From positions 1-64,000 of the forward strand of contig NZ_FQVI01000011.1 of assembly GCF_900129135.1 (NCBI RefSeq): DNA of 64,000 nt. The letters are read 5' to 3'. This document shows positions 1 to 7,740 of this stretch, piece after piece (position 1 is the first letter of the stretch; each line of letters starts with the position of its first letter). A program made the position numbers and the translations under genes. Source of the DNA: Lactonifactor longoviformis DSM 17459. GTDB lineage: Bacteria > Bacillota > Clostridia > Lachnospirales > Lachnospiraceae. The notes beneath the pieces were generated by a model. The model made no database searches. It worked only from the letters and a program-made list of their open reading frames with translations, and was not told where the DNA came from.

Positions 1-110
1 CGGTTACCGTTATCACTTCTATACTTTCTGGCTACATTACAGTCATATCCTATGTGAATGATATCATTCCCCTTCTGATAAATTTACCCTCTGGAACTTC
101 CCTATATCCA

Positions 111-429
111 GGTGAGAGGAATCCCGCGGCGGTGGGATGGCTGGGTTGGGCGGGAGGGAGGCTTAAGTTCCGCGGACGATTCCGCAGGAGTGAGTAGAGA
201 GTCTTAGGCAAAACCGGGATTCACGCAGGAGATTTTTTCGGCAGTCAGGGCCGAAAAAAAGTGAGCATGGGCAGAGAATGCACATCAAGCATTCTTTGCA
301 CATACGAACGGTGCTCCGGCGGGGATTTCGGTTTTGTCTTAGACTCTCTTCATGACGGAGGTGTCCCCGGAACTTAAGCCTCCCTCCCGTCCGGGCCAGC
401 CAGCCCGCTGCCGCGGGATTCCTCTCACC
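111..429 (+). repeat. Long inverted repeat, candidate structured RNA or MITE-like element
   Basis: Positions 111-172 pair with 368-429. Two blocks are perfect (111-129 with 411-429; 151-172 with 368-389) and the 21 bases between them pair imperfectly. A second stem joins 196-216 to 329-349. Three hairpins lie inside: 172-184 (GCGGA/TCCGC), 233-259 (10-bp stem) and 271-299 (11-bp stem). Most departures from perfect pairing would be G-U wobbles in a plus-strand transcript but A-C mismatches in a minus-strand one, which favours a plus-strand RNA. No target-site duplication, transposase or protein-like reading frame was seen. It ends about 75 bp before the thiamine promoter. The identity is unknown; a MITE-like element is the main alternative. 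Confidence 0.55.
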
Positions 430-504
430 GTCCCCCCTGCCACCCCACACCTTCCGACTGGAAAATCTCAAGCTTACGACATTAAATTCCAATTTCCCAA
501 TTAT

Positions 505-533
505 TTGACATTTCCCCCATTTAGTGCTATTCT
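505..533 (+). promoter_or_regulatory. Promoter of the thiamine operon
   Basis: TTGACA at 505-510 and TATTCT at 528-533 are separated by 17 bp. Transcription would begin near 540, just before the TPP riboswitch. Confidence 0.6.
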
Positions 534-551
534 AATTTCAAACAAAATATT

Positions 552-642
552 ACAGTCAGGGGAGCCTGTGAGCAGGCTGAGAGGAAGTACTCAACTTCGA
601 CCCTTTAACCTGATATGGATAATGCCAGCGTAGGGAGATGAA
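552..642 (+). promoter_or_regulatory. TPP riboswitch (THI element)
   Basis: Conserved blocks appear in the expected order: CAGGGGAGCC near 557, GCTGAGA near 576, ACCCTTTAACCTGAT near 600-614, and GGATAATGCCAGCGTAGGGA near 617-636. This is the thiamine pyrophosphate aptamer. It precedes a terminator and a thiamine transport/salvage operon, so it should switch that operon off by premature termination when TPP is plentiful. Confidence 0.97.
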
Positions 643-654
643 ATTAATAATCCG

Positions 655-682
655 GAGAGACGTTTTGGCGTCTCTCTTTTTG
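655..682 (+). terminator. Riboswitch expression-platform terminator
   Basis: An 8-bp stem (655-662 with 669-676) with a small loop is followed by a T run. It lies between the TPP aptamer and the first gene, as expected for a transcription-attenuating platform. Confidence 0.85.
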
Positions 683-753
683 ATTTCTCTAAAACAGACG
701 GGAAAAGAGGTGATGCATCTGCAATATCAGGGATTGTAAAAAGGAGGGAAACA

Positions 754-1941
754 GTGATAGAAAAGAAAACATCAGTCTTCGGCAGCAGTCTTATATGGTT
801 TGGAGCAGCCATTTCAATTGCCGAGATTATGACAGGTACGCTTCTGGCGCCCCTGGGGATGAAAAAAGGAATAGCTGCTATATTGCTGGGGCATCTCATC
901 GGGTGCGCGCTGTTTTATTTTGCAGGCCTGATAGGAGGTGAGACAGGAAAAAGTTCAATGGAAACCGCCAGGCTGTCCTTCGGACAGAAGGGTTCTCTTC
1001 TGTTCTCGGTCCTTAATGTCATTCAGCTGGCCGGATGGACCGCAATTATGATTATCGGCGGTGCACGGGCCGCCGGAAGTATCTCTGCCTCGCTTACAGG
1101 GGCAGACATGGAATGGCTCTGGTCCCTGATTATTGGAGGTCTGATCCTGGTCTGGATCCTAATCGGCGTCACCGGTCTTGGGAAAATAAATACGGTAGTA
1201 ATGTCTGCTTTATTTCTTCTCACTATTATCATGAGTGTCATTGTCTTTAAAGGAAAGAGTCCCGGTTTGGCGGAGGGCAGTATCAGTTTTGGAGCTGCTG
1301 TAGAACTGTCAGTGGCCATGCCTTTGTCCTGGCTCCCTGTCATCTCTGATTATACAAGGACAGCTCAAAAACCGCGCTCTGCCACCCTAGCCAGCACAGT
1401 GACTTATTTTATTGCCAGCAGCTGGATGTACCTCATTGGAATGGGCGCCGCCGTCTACACCGCAGAATCTGACATTGCGGCAATCTTTCTGAAGGCAGGT
1501 CTGGGCGCCGCTGGCTTGATCATTTTTATAGCTTCTACTGTAACCACTACGTTTCTGGATACCTACTCAGCAGGTGTCAGTGCTGCAAGCATCAGCAGTA
1601 AATTCAATGCCCAAAAGGTTGCCGTATTTGTATGTGTAATAGGAACAGGCTTGGCAATTCTTGCTCCTATTGAACAATTTGAAAACTTTCTCTATCTGAT
1701 CGGATCTGTATTTGCACCTATGATTGCTGTTATGATTGCCGACTATTTTCTGCTGAAGCAGGATTTTTCCGGGGAATCCTTCAATGCCAGAAATCTGATC
1801 CTTTGGGGTGTGGGATTTCTTATTTACCGGATATTTATGAGAATTGACACTCCGGTAGGCAACACACTTCCGGTAATGCTCATTATTATTTTGTTATCTG
1901 TCATTACATACCAATTTGTCAGGAGGACACAAACATGCTAG
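754..1941 (+). CDS. cytX: Hydroxymethylpyrimidine transporter CytX (NCS1 family)
   Basis: This 395-residue integral membrane protein has about eleven or twelve hydrophobic segments and reads like the CytX branch of the nucleobase:cation symporter-1 family. Its predicted job is uptake of the thiamine pyrimidine precursor HMP. The family call rests on the N-terminal region (LIWFGAAISIAEIMTG, residues 13-28) and on position: it is the first gene behind a TPP riboswitch and runs into thiM, thiE and thiD. The start is GTG at 754, preceded by AAGGAGG at 741-747. It overlaps thiM by 7 bp, so the two are probably translationally coupled. HMP is the usual assignment; transport of a related pyrimidine cannot be excluded. 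Confidence 0.9.
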   Translation: MIEKKTSVFGSSLIWFGAAISIAEIMTGTLLAPLGMKKGIAAILLGHLIGCALFYFAGLIGGETGKSSMETARLSFGQKGSLLFSVLNVIQLAGWTAIMIIGGARAAGSISASLTGADMEWLWSLIIGGLILVWILIGVTGLGKINTVVMSALFLLTIIMSVIVFKGKSPGLAEGSISFGAAVELSVAMPLSWLPVISDYTRTAQKPRSATLASTVTYFIASSWMYLIGMGAAVYTAESDIAAIFLKAGLGAAGLIIFIASTVTTTFLDTYSAGVSAASISSKFNAQKVAVFVCVIGTGLAILAPIEQFENFLYLIGSVFAPMIAVMIADYFLLKQDFSGESFNARNLILWGVGFLIYRIFMRIDTPVGNTLPVMLIIILLSVITYQFVRRTQTC

Positions 1942-2759
1942 GAGAAATGCTTGAAAATGTTAGAAAAAAATCACCTTTGATCCAAAATATTACCAACTAT
2001 GTAACCGCGAATGACTGTGCCAATATTACTCTGGCCTGCGGAGCTTCCCCTACGATGTCAGACGGGGAAGAAGAGGCAGTGGAGATGGCCACACTCTGCG
2101 ATGGGCTGAATATTAATATGGGAACCCTGCACCCCCGTTCAATCAAAGCAATGCTTCTTGCCGGAAAACAGTCTAATGTATGCGGGCACCCCGTAGTTTT
2201 GGATCCTGTGGGGGCCGGAGCCTCTTCTTATCGTATGGAGACTGCAGCAGCTCTGTTAAGTGAGATACAGTTTGCTGCCATTCGGGGAAATATTTCAGAG
2301 ATAAAGACCCTTGCCAACGGAAAGGGGAGTTCCAAAGGAGTGGATGCTGACGCCGCAGATGCGATTACAGAAGATACCCTCCCGGATATGATAGCATTTG
2401 CAAAGGAATACGCCGGAATTACCGGTGCTGTCATTGCAGTCTCAGGAGCCATAGATATCGTATCAGACAGCAAAAAAGCCTATGTCATCCGCAATGGACA
2501 TTCTGTGATGGCTCAAATTACAGGATGCGGCTGTATGCTCAGTTCTCTGACTGCCGCTTATCTTGCCGCCAACCCCGAACATCACCTGGAAGCTGCCGCC
2601 GCTGCCTCCATTGCTATGGGCTTATGCGGACAATTAGCCTATGATAAGATGGCAGCACAGCAGGCGGGGAATTCATCCTGCCGCAATTATCTGATCGACG
2701 CAGTCTACCATTTAACCGGAGAGCAGCTGGAGAGAGGAGCTAATTATGAACTGTACTAA
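1935..2759 (+). CDS. thiM: Hydroxyethylthiazole kinase
   Basis: ThiM phosphorylates 4-methyl-5-(2-hydroxyethyl)thiazole, the salvaged thiazole half of thiamine, using ATP. The protein is 274 residues, normal for the family. Visible signatures are the N-terminal substrate region (PLIQNITNYVTANDCAN, residues 14-30), the LDPVGAGA loop near 85-92 and the ITGCGCML anion hole with catalytic cysteine near residue 195. It overlaps cytX upstream by 7 bp and thiE downstream by 14 bp. No thiazole synthesis genes (thiG, thiH, thiF, thiS) lie in the operon, so it appears to serve salvage of both precursors rather than full synthesis. Confidence 0.96.
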   Translation: MLGEMLENVRKKSPLIQNITNYVTANDCANITLACGASPTMSDGEEEAVEMATLCDGLNINMGTLHPRSIKAMLLAGKQSNVCGHPVVLDPVGAGASSYRMETAAALLSEIQFAAIRGNISEIKTLANGKGSSKGVDADAADAITEDTLPDMIAFAKEYAGITGAVIAVSGAIDIVSDSKKAYVIRNGHSVMAQITGCGCMLSSLTAAYLAANPEHHLEAAAAASIAMGLCGQLAYDKMAAQQAGNSSCRNYLIDAVYHLTGEQLERGANYELY

Positions 2760-3384
2760 GGAATCTATGCTTTTATACGCCATCACTGACAGAACCTGGG
2801 TAGGTAAACAGACTTTGATGGAACAGGTGAAAGACTCTCTGGAGGGCGGCATCACCTTTCTCCAGCTTCGGGAAAAGGACTTGGATGAAGCCCATTTTCT
2901 GGAGGAGGCGAAAGAAATGAAAGCGCTTGCCTCAAAATACCGCGTCCCCTTTGTCATTAATGACAATGTTGACATTGCACTTGCATGCAGCGCAGATGGA
3001 GTACACGTGGGGCAGAGTGATATGGCGGCCTCTAAAGCCAGAGAAAAACTGGGTCCGGATAAAATAATCGGCGTGTCTGCGCAGACTGTGGAACAGGCTT
3101 TGGCTGCGGAGAGGATGGGGGCTGATTACCTGGGAGTGGGGGCTGTATTTGCCACCTCTACAAAGGATGCGGATGTGATTGCACGTGATACATTAAAAGA
3201 AATCTGTGGGGCAGTATCTATTCCGGTTGTAGCAATCGGAGGTATTAATCACAATAACATTCTGGAACTGGCAGGAAGCGGCATCGACGGTGTTTCTATT
3301 ATCTCCGGCATCTACGGACAGCCGGATATTAAAGAAGCCTGCAGGAAGCTTTTAAAACTATCTAAGGAAATGGTGGGAATATGA
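2746..3384 (+). CDS. thiE: Thiamine-phosphate synthase
   Basis: ThiE joins HMP pyrophosphate to thiazole phosphate, giving thiamine monophosphate. The 212-residue protein is a complete TIM barrel of usual size. Recognisable segments are LLYAITDR near the N-terminus, TFLQLREKD (about 38-46), FVINDNVDIAL (about 69-79), DGVHVGQSD, YLGVGAVFATSTK (about 128-140) and VVAIGGIN (about 163-170). It starts inside the end of thiM (14-bp overlap) and its stop overlaps the next ATG in an ATGA arrangement, which suggests tight coupling with the HAD phosphatase gene that follows. Confidence 0.96.
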   Translation: MNCTKESMLLYAITDRTWVGKQTLMEQVKDSLEGGITFLQLREKDLDEAHFLEEAKEMKALASKYRVPFVINDNVDIALACSADGVHVGQSDMAASKAREKLGPDKIIGVSAQTVEQALAAERMGADYLGVGAVFATSTKDADVIARDTLKEICGAVSIPVVAIGGINHNNILELAGSGIDGVSIISGIYGQPDIKEACRKLLKLSKEMVGI

Positions 3385-4025
3385 AGAACCAATTAAAGGG
3401 GGCTATATTTGACGCAGACGGAACACTGCTGGATTCTATGTATCTTTGGGATACTCTGGGAAATGCCTATCTTAACAGCAGAGGAATCACACCCAGGGCG
3501 GATCTCAACGCGGTATTGGAAACTTTAAGTCTTCCGGAAGCCGCCGAATATTTCAGGGCAAAATACGGAGTTAAGGAAAGCGCCGAAGAAATCATCCGCG
3601 GAATCAATCGTATTATTTTCTGCGGCTATAGAGATACCGTTCCCCTGAAGCCGGGCGTTGTCAAAGTTTTAAACTCTTTTTCTCACATGGGAATTCCTAT
3701 GTGCGTCGCAACTTCAACAGACCGGCCGCTGATTGAAGCCGCCTTTGCCCGCAATGGGATCCTTAAGTATTTTCAAAAAATCATTACATGCACGGAAGCC
3801 GGCACAAGCAAAAGAGAAAGCAAAATATACTTTTTGGCTGCTGACACCCTGGGAACCAGTCCTGAGGATACCTGGGTATTCGAAGATGCATACTTTGCAG
3901 CACAGACGGCTAAAAATGCCGGTTTTCATTTGGCAGGGATCTTGGATCCCTCAGAAAAAAACCAGGAAAAGCTCGCGGAAATTTCAGATATATATCTGCA
4001 CTCCTGGGACGAATGGGAGGAATAA
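3381..4025 (+). CDS. HAD-superfamily phosphatase of the thiamine operon
   Basis: This 214-residue protein is a haloacid dehalogenase-type hydrolase. Motif I is DADGTLLDS (about 11-19) with both catalytic aspartates, followed by a helical C1 cap. Motif II is ATSTDR (about 112-117), a lysine region lies at KRESKIYF, and motif IV is EDAYFAA (about 168-174). The substrate is not determined by sequence. It lies between thiE and thiD with a 4-bp overlap, and no thiL is present here. A role in removing phosphate from thiamine monophosphate, before a thiamine pyrophosphokinase encoded elsewhere, is therefore plausible. Phosphatase action on HMP-P or general housecleaning are alternatives. Confidence 0.85.
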   Translation: MKNQLKGAIFDADGTLLDSMYLWDTLGNAYLNSRGITPRADLNAVLETLSLPEAAEYFRAKYGVKESAEEIIRGINRIIFCGYRDTVPLKPGVVKVLNSFSHMGIPMCVATSTDRPLIEAAFARNGILKYFQKIITCTEAGTSKRESKIYFLAADTLGTSPEDTWVFEDAYFAAQTAKNAGFHLAGILDPSEKNQEKLAEISDIYLHSWDEWEE

Positions 4026-4028
4026 AGT

Positions 4029-4826
4029 ATGCATACAGTACTAACCATAGCCGGTTCCGACTCCAGCGGCGGAGCCGGAATCCAGGCTGATATAAAAACA
4101 ATCACCGCACATAACATGTACGCTATGAGCGCTATTACAGCCCTCACAGCCCAGAACACCACCGGCGTATACGGAATTCAGGAATCCACCCCTGATTTTG
4201 TCGCCCGTCAGCTGGACTGCATCTTCCAGGACATCCCCCCGGAGGCAGTAAAAATAGGAATGGTCTCTAATGCTGAGATCATCCGCATTATCGTAGAAAA
4301 GCTCAAAGAATATAATGCCCAGAACATTGTGGTAGATCCTGTTATGGTTGCCACAAGCGGAAGCAGCCTTATGAAAAACGACGCCGCAAAAGCGCTTATG
4401 GCAGAGCTTCTTCCCATAGGTACCGTTATTACTCCCAATATTCCTGAGGCGGAAGTACTGAGCGGATATCCTATCAGAAATACGCAGGATATGGAGCAGG
4501 CCGCCAAAAAAATCGCTTCCTTTGTCCCAGGAGGAATTCTCATAAAAGGAGGCCATCTCACAGACACTGCCGACGATCTTCTCTATACCCGTGAAGCCTC
4601 GGCGTGGTACCGGACTGTGCGCATTGAGAATCCAAACACACACGGAACCGGGTGTACGCTCTCTTCTGCCATCGCCTGTAATCTGGCCGCCGGATATCCT
4701 CTGACCGTCTGCATTCAAAATGCAAAAGATTATATAACCGGAGCCCTAAAAGCAAATCTAAATCTGGGGAAAGGCAGCGGGCCGCTAAACCATATGTGGC
4801 AGGAAAAGGGGACGTGTTCTTTTTAA
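4029..4826 (+). CDS. thiD: Hydroxymethylpyrimidine/phosphomethylpyrimidine kinase
   Basis: ThiD phosphorylates HMP twice to give HMP pyrophosphate, a ThiE substrate. The 265-residue protein is of normal length. It shows LTIAGSDSSGGAGIQAD (residues 4-20), VKIGMVSN (about 77-84), VVDPVMVATSG (about 102-112), TPNIPEAE and the HGTGCTLSSAIA anion-hole motif near 200. It starts 3 bp after the HAD gene and completes a salvage set. Oddity: its last residues (EKGTCSF) and stop codon are written by a dispersed palindromic repeat at 4804-4885, so the original C-terminus was probably replaced or extended. Confidence 0.96.
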   Translation: MHTVLTIAGSDSSGGAGIQADIKTITAHNMYAMSAITALTAQNTTGVYGIQESTPDFVARQLDCIFQDIPPEAVKIGMVSNAEIIRIIVEKLKEYNAQNIVVDPVMVATSGSSLMKNDAAKALMAELLPIGTVITPNIPEAEVLSGYPIRNTQDMEQAAKKIASFVPGGILIKGGHLTDTADDLLYTREASAWYRTVRIENPNTHGTGCTLSSAIACNLAAGYPLTVCIQNAKDYITGALKANLNLGKGSGPLNHMWQEKGTCSF

Positions 4827-4885
4827 AAGGAACACGTCCCAAAATCATCTCAGGGTGTCCCAAAATAAAGATGCCCTGTCCCTTA
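4804..4885. repeat. Dispersed palindromic repeat, copy 1
   Basis: The core is a 32-bp near-palindrome at 4809-4840 (GGGACGTGTTC at the left end, mirrored at the right), followed by CCCAAAATC and two spaced TGTCCC words ending near 4882. Copies 2 (7653-7740) and 3 (47200-47290) have the same layout and the same 32-bp core length. This copy ends thiD and abuts the stop codon of the convergent anti-sigma gene at 4886. The strong hairpin could terminate transcription from both sides. It resembles REP/BIME-type elements, but no transposase is present in the window. Confidence 0.85.
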
Positions 4886-6142
4886 TTACTTTTCCAGCTC
4901 AATTTCCTCGGAATATACCGCACATGCGGCGGCCTTTTCCTGATCTTTTGCTTTGATGGCCGTAATATCATCTACAATTACATACAGAGATAACTTCGTA
5001 ATTTCTTTTTCCTTCAGTGCATAGGTTTCATAGACTCCCATATCTTCTACCCAGCGCACTCTCTGTCCGTCCTGATCAAAAACGGCAACTCCTATATGCA
5101 GAGGCTCGGAACTGTCCAGATATGCCTCTGTATAGAATTCTTCTGCCTGTTCTTTTCCCAATGCCTCTTCTGCCTGTTTTTTGGCCTTGTCATATATCTT
5201 CCTGATCTGCTCTGACGAGATTTCGGGTTCTATGGGTTCTACTTTTACCTCATAAGGGGTAACCATAACTTTCCCTATGCCGATGCCATCCTCGTTGGTG
5301 TTGTTTACTTCATAAGTCTGAACATTGTCTGAGGTAACGGATACTGGTATGGCAAGGACCCATTTTCCCCGAAAGAAGCATATTCCCTCATTGCCTTCTC
5401 CTGCGACATCACTTTCTACGGTGCCTGATTTATCTCCCCAGTTAATTGCATCCCAGGATATCTGCAGTTCGTAAGGCGCTTCCCCTGCATTTAACTCTTC
5501 CATCAGGTTGATTTTTACAACTCCCAGAAAAGTAGTTTCGTTTACCTGTTTTCCCTCCAGACTGAAATCGTAATCTTTTTCCTCGGAACCATTAATCGAG
5601 TAACTGCCTAAAAGCTGTACCAAATCTGTCTCTCCGCCGCCATTTCCCCATCCTGCATACTGATTATCATATCCCCACATAACTCCCAGAGATTCTTTTC
5701 TTTCCATTGCTATAGTGATAAACAGTGAAGTCCCGTCACAGTATACTTCTGAAGCTGTCAAAGTAATATCTCTGTCTGCGGCAGAATAAGCCTGTGCAGT
5801 TTCCTCATATTCATTCTCCCCGCCTTCTGCGTCCGTATCATTGGCAGTATTGTCTTCGGGAACCAATTTTTGTGCTTTATGGGAATAGTCGCCTGAAAAT
5901 GAAATATCCTTTTCCACTTGTGCAAAGATATCCCCTATAAGCGGCAGCTTACTGGCCATCACAGGGTTGGCAATACAAACTACAATGACACAGACAAATA
6001 CAGCTGCCAGACTCCCCACGCTGACCATCGTATATTTTTGTATTTTCCTCCTTCTTTTTCTTTTTAAAATACCTATACTTTTCTCTATGGTTTTGTCCAG
6101 TTTTTCTTCCGGAATTGGAATCTTATGAAATTCATTGTACAT
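4886..6142 (-). CDS. DUF4179-type anti-sigma factor
   Basis: The 418-residue protein has a short cytoplasmic N-terminus rich in Arg/Lys (KRKRRRKIQK, about 27-36), one membrane segment near 41-62 and a large extracytoplasmic part. The NPVMASKLPLIGDIF stretch directly after the membrane segment is characteristic of DUF4179 proteins, which partner ECF sigma factors. It overlaps the sigma-factor gene by 11 bp and has AAGGAGG 9 bp before its ATG. The inferred role is to hold the sigma factor inactive at the membrane until an envelope signal arrives. The ligand is unknown. Its 3' end touches repeat copy 1. Confidence 0.8.
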   Translation of the reverse strand: MYNEFHKIPIPEEKLDKTIEKSIGILKRKRRRKIQKYTMVSVGSLAAVFVCVIVVCIANPVMASKLPLIGDIFAQVEKDISFSGDYSHKAQKLVPEDNTANDTDAEGGENEYEETAQAYSAADRDITLTASEVYCDGTSLFITIAMERKESLGVMWGYDNQYAGWGNGGGETDLVQLLGSYSINGSEEKDYDFSLEGKQVNETTFLGVVKINLMEELNAGEAPYELQISWDAINWGDKSGTVESDVAGEGNEGICFFRGKWVLAIPVSVTSDNVQTYEVNNTNEDGIGIGKVMVTPYEVKVEPIEPEISSEQIRKIYDKAKKQAEEALGKEQAEEFYTEAYLDSSEPLHIGVAVFDQDGQRVRWVEDMGVYETYALKEKEITKLSLYVIVDDITAIKAKDQEKAAACAVYSEEIELEK

Positions 6143-6719
6143 ATATATAATCCTCCTTGAGATACTCTTTCAGCTGTGACTTGGCTCTGTGCAGATAGGA
6201 CTTTACGGTTCCCTCAGGAACCTCCATGGCATAAGCAATCTCCTGAATCTGCATTTCATTAAAATACTTTAAGATAATCACTGTCTTGAATTTTTCCGGC
6301 AGAGCATCTATGGCATCATACAAATCCCATTTTTCCTCCAGTCCTAGCCCTTTTTCCGTTTCTCCTGTATATGAATCCTCATATTTTTCATATTTGGCAC
6401 TTTTTCTCAGGTGATCCACTGCCGTATGGATTAGAATTCTGGTCAGCCATGTCTTAAAGTATTCAGGCTCCTGAATATTTTTTACTGATTCAAACCCCTT
6501 TAAAATGCAGTCCTGGACAATATCCAGTGCACTCTGCTCTTCTTTTGTATATGTATAAGCCATACGGTATAAATACTTCTTATATATCTCCACCAACTGT
6601 CCATAAGCAGTCACATTGCCTCTTGCGGCCTTTTTCACCAGCTTTAACTCTTTCTTATCTATCACCTTACTGGCAACCTTCCTTTCTGCAAGCTCCCGGG
6701 TAAGCTTTTGCTTTTTCAT
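6132..6719 (-). CDS. ECF-type RNA polymerase sigma factor
   Basis: This 195-residue sigma-70-family protein has region 2 near 45-110 (including ALDIVQDCILKGF) and a region 4 helix-turn-helix near 140-190 (EVPEGTVKSYLHRAKSQL). It lacks regions 1 and 3, as ECF factors do. The downstream DUF4179 gene overlaps it and is its likely anti-sigma factor. The start is uncertain: ATG 6719 has no Shine-Dalgarno and sits about 5 nt after the predicted transcription start, so it would be nearly leaderless. An in-frame GTG at 6665 has a GGAAGG about 11 nt upstream and would give 177 residues. Confidence 0.9.
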   Translation of the reverse strand: MKKQKLTRELAERKVASKVIDKKELKLVKKAARGNVTAYGQLVEIYKKYLYRMAYTYTKEEQSALDIVQDCILKGFESVKNIQEPEYFKTWLTRILIHTAVDHLRKSAKYEKYEDSYTGETEKGLGLEEKWDLYDAIDALPEKFKTVIILKYFNEMQIQEIAYAMEVPEGTVKSYLHRAKSQLKEYLKEDYIYVQ

Positions 6720-6730
6720 TGTACATCAAT

Positions 6731-6759
6731 TAGACGGTACAGGGAGCGAAAAGGTTGCA
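6731..6759 (-). promoter_or_regulatory. Predicted ECF autoregulatory promoter
   Basis: Read on the minus strand, TGCAACC (6759-6753) and CGTCTA (6736-6731) are 16 bp apart. This resembles the AAC/CGTC promoters of Firmicutes ECF sigma factors and lies directly before the sigma-factor gene, suggesting the factor transcribes its own operon. Confidence 0.6.
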
Positions 6760-6854
6760 GGAATAAAAAAAATTTTACTTCTTTCTGTTAAGATTAACGC
6801 CATTGACCCCAAAAGCGTGATGTGATAGGATGTTATAAGATTGGAGGAAATAAC

Positions 6855-7637
6855 ATGCAAATCAGAAAAATTACTCAGTGCTATTTTAGTCCGAGAGGTA
6901 CTACAAAAAAGGTTGTTACCGCCATTGCCCGTCAGTTCAGCGGTCCCAGTGTATCCTTTGACCTGATGGAGCAGCCCTTGACTAAGCAGGAGCAATTATC
7001 CAGTGACACCTTACTCATTATCGGCATGCCTGTCTATGCCGGAAGGATTCCCAAAATGTGTGCAGAGATGCTTAAAAACCTGAAAGGTTCTAATACGCCT
7101 GCAATTGCGGCTGTAGTATATGGCAACAGAGAATACGACGATGCTTTAATAGAGTTAAGAGATCTGCTGAAGGAAAATGGCTTTTCTCTTATCTCCGCCG
7201 GTACTTTTATAGCCCGTCATTCCATATTTCAGGATGTGGCTCCCAACCGTCCGGACACCAAAGACAGACGTATTTTAAAAGAATTCAGTGAGAAATCCTC
7301 TCTCATTCTAGATAAATTTAATGAGAATACCGCCACAGACCTTGAGGTGAAAGGAAATTCTCCATACTGTCAGCCTGGGAATGTGCCATTAAAGCCCAGT
7401 GGAGATAAAAAATGTACCGCCTGCGGCCTTTGCGTCAAAGTCTGTCCGACTCATTCCATTGACATTGCCAATCCAAAGAAAACAAAAAAAGACACCTGCA
7501 TCTCCTGCGGTGCCTGCATCCAGATCTGCCCGAAAAACTCCAGGGGATATCATGGGCCTTTGTATAAAATTGCGGCGAAAAAATTCAGAAAAAAATGTGC
7601 GGAATATAAAAGGCCTGAATTATTCTACCTTACATAA
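6855..7637 (+). CDS. EFR1-type flavodoxin/ferredoxin fusion protein
   Basis: The 260-residue protein has an N-terminal flavodoxin-like domain (YFSPRGTTKKV near residues 9-19; LIIGMPVYAGRIP near 55-67) and a C-terminal bacterial ferredoxin domain with two 4Fe-4S motifs, CTACGLCVKVCP (about 189-200) and CISCGACIQICP (about 216-227). It probably shuttles electrons between flavin and iron-sulfur partners in the cytoplasm; the partner is unknown. An in-frame ATG at 6822 exists, but the ATG at 6855 has TTGGAGGAAA immediately upstream and places the flavodoxin fold at the N-terminus. It stands alone and ends 15 bp before repeat copy 2. Confidence 0.88.
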   Translation: MQIRKITQCYFSPRGTTKKVVTAIARQFSGPSVSFDLMEQPLTKQEQLSSDTLLIIGMPVYAGRIPKMCAEMLKNLKGSNTPAIAAVVYGNREYDDALIELRDLLKENGFSLISAGTFIARHSIFQDVAPNRPDTKDRRILKEFSEKSSLILDKFNENTATDLEVKGNSPYCQPGNVPLKPSGDKKCTACGLCVKVCPTHSIDIANPKKTKKDTCISCGACIQICPKNSRGYHGPLYKIAAKKFRKKCAEYKRPELFYLT

Positions 7638-7652
7638 TCCGGGTGTAAAAAG

Positions 7653-7740
7653 GGGAAAAAGGGGACGTGTACTTTCTAAAAAGTACACGTCCCAAAATCG
7701 ATCCGGCCTGTCCCAAATTCAAATTGACCTGTCCCCGGTG
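7653..7740. repeat. Dispersed palindromic repeat, copy 2
   Basis: The 32-bp palindromic core is at 7662-7693, followed by CCCAAAATC and two TGTCCC words, the second near 7732. One base pair differs from copies 1 and 3 in each arm (GTGTAC instead of GTGTTC) and the change is mirrored, which preserves the hairpin. It lies between convergent genes, and its right part encodes the last residues (TGDRSI) of the alarmone synthetase on the minus strand. Confidence 0.85.

Noticed and set aside
163-633. Two overlapping reading frames of about 100 codons, one on each strand, within and after the long inverted repeat
   Set aside because: They run through the hairpin arms and the riboswitch, are rich in Arg/Pro/Gly with no family resemblance, and lack ribosome sites.
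4041-4718. A 225-codon frame on the minus strand opposite thiD
   Set aside because: It lies wholly antisense to a clear ThiD protein and has no recognisable domain.
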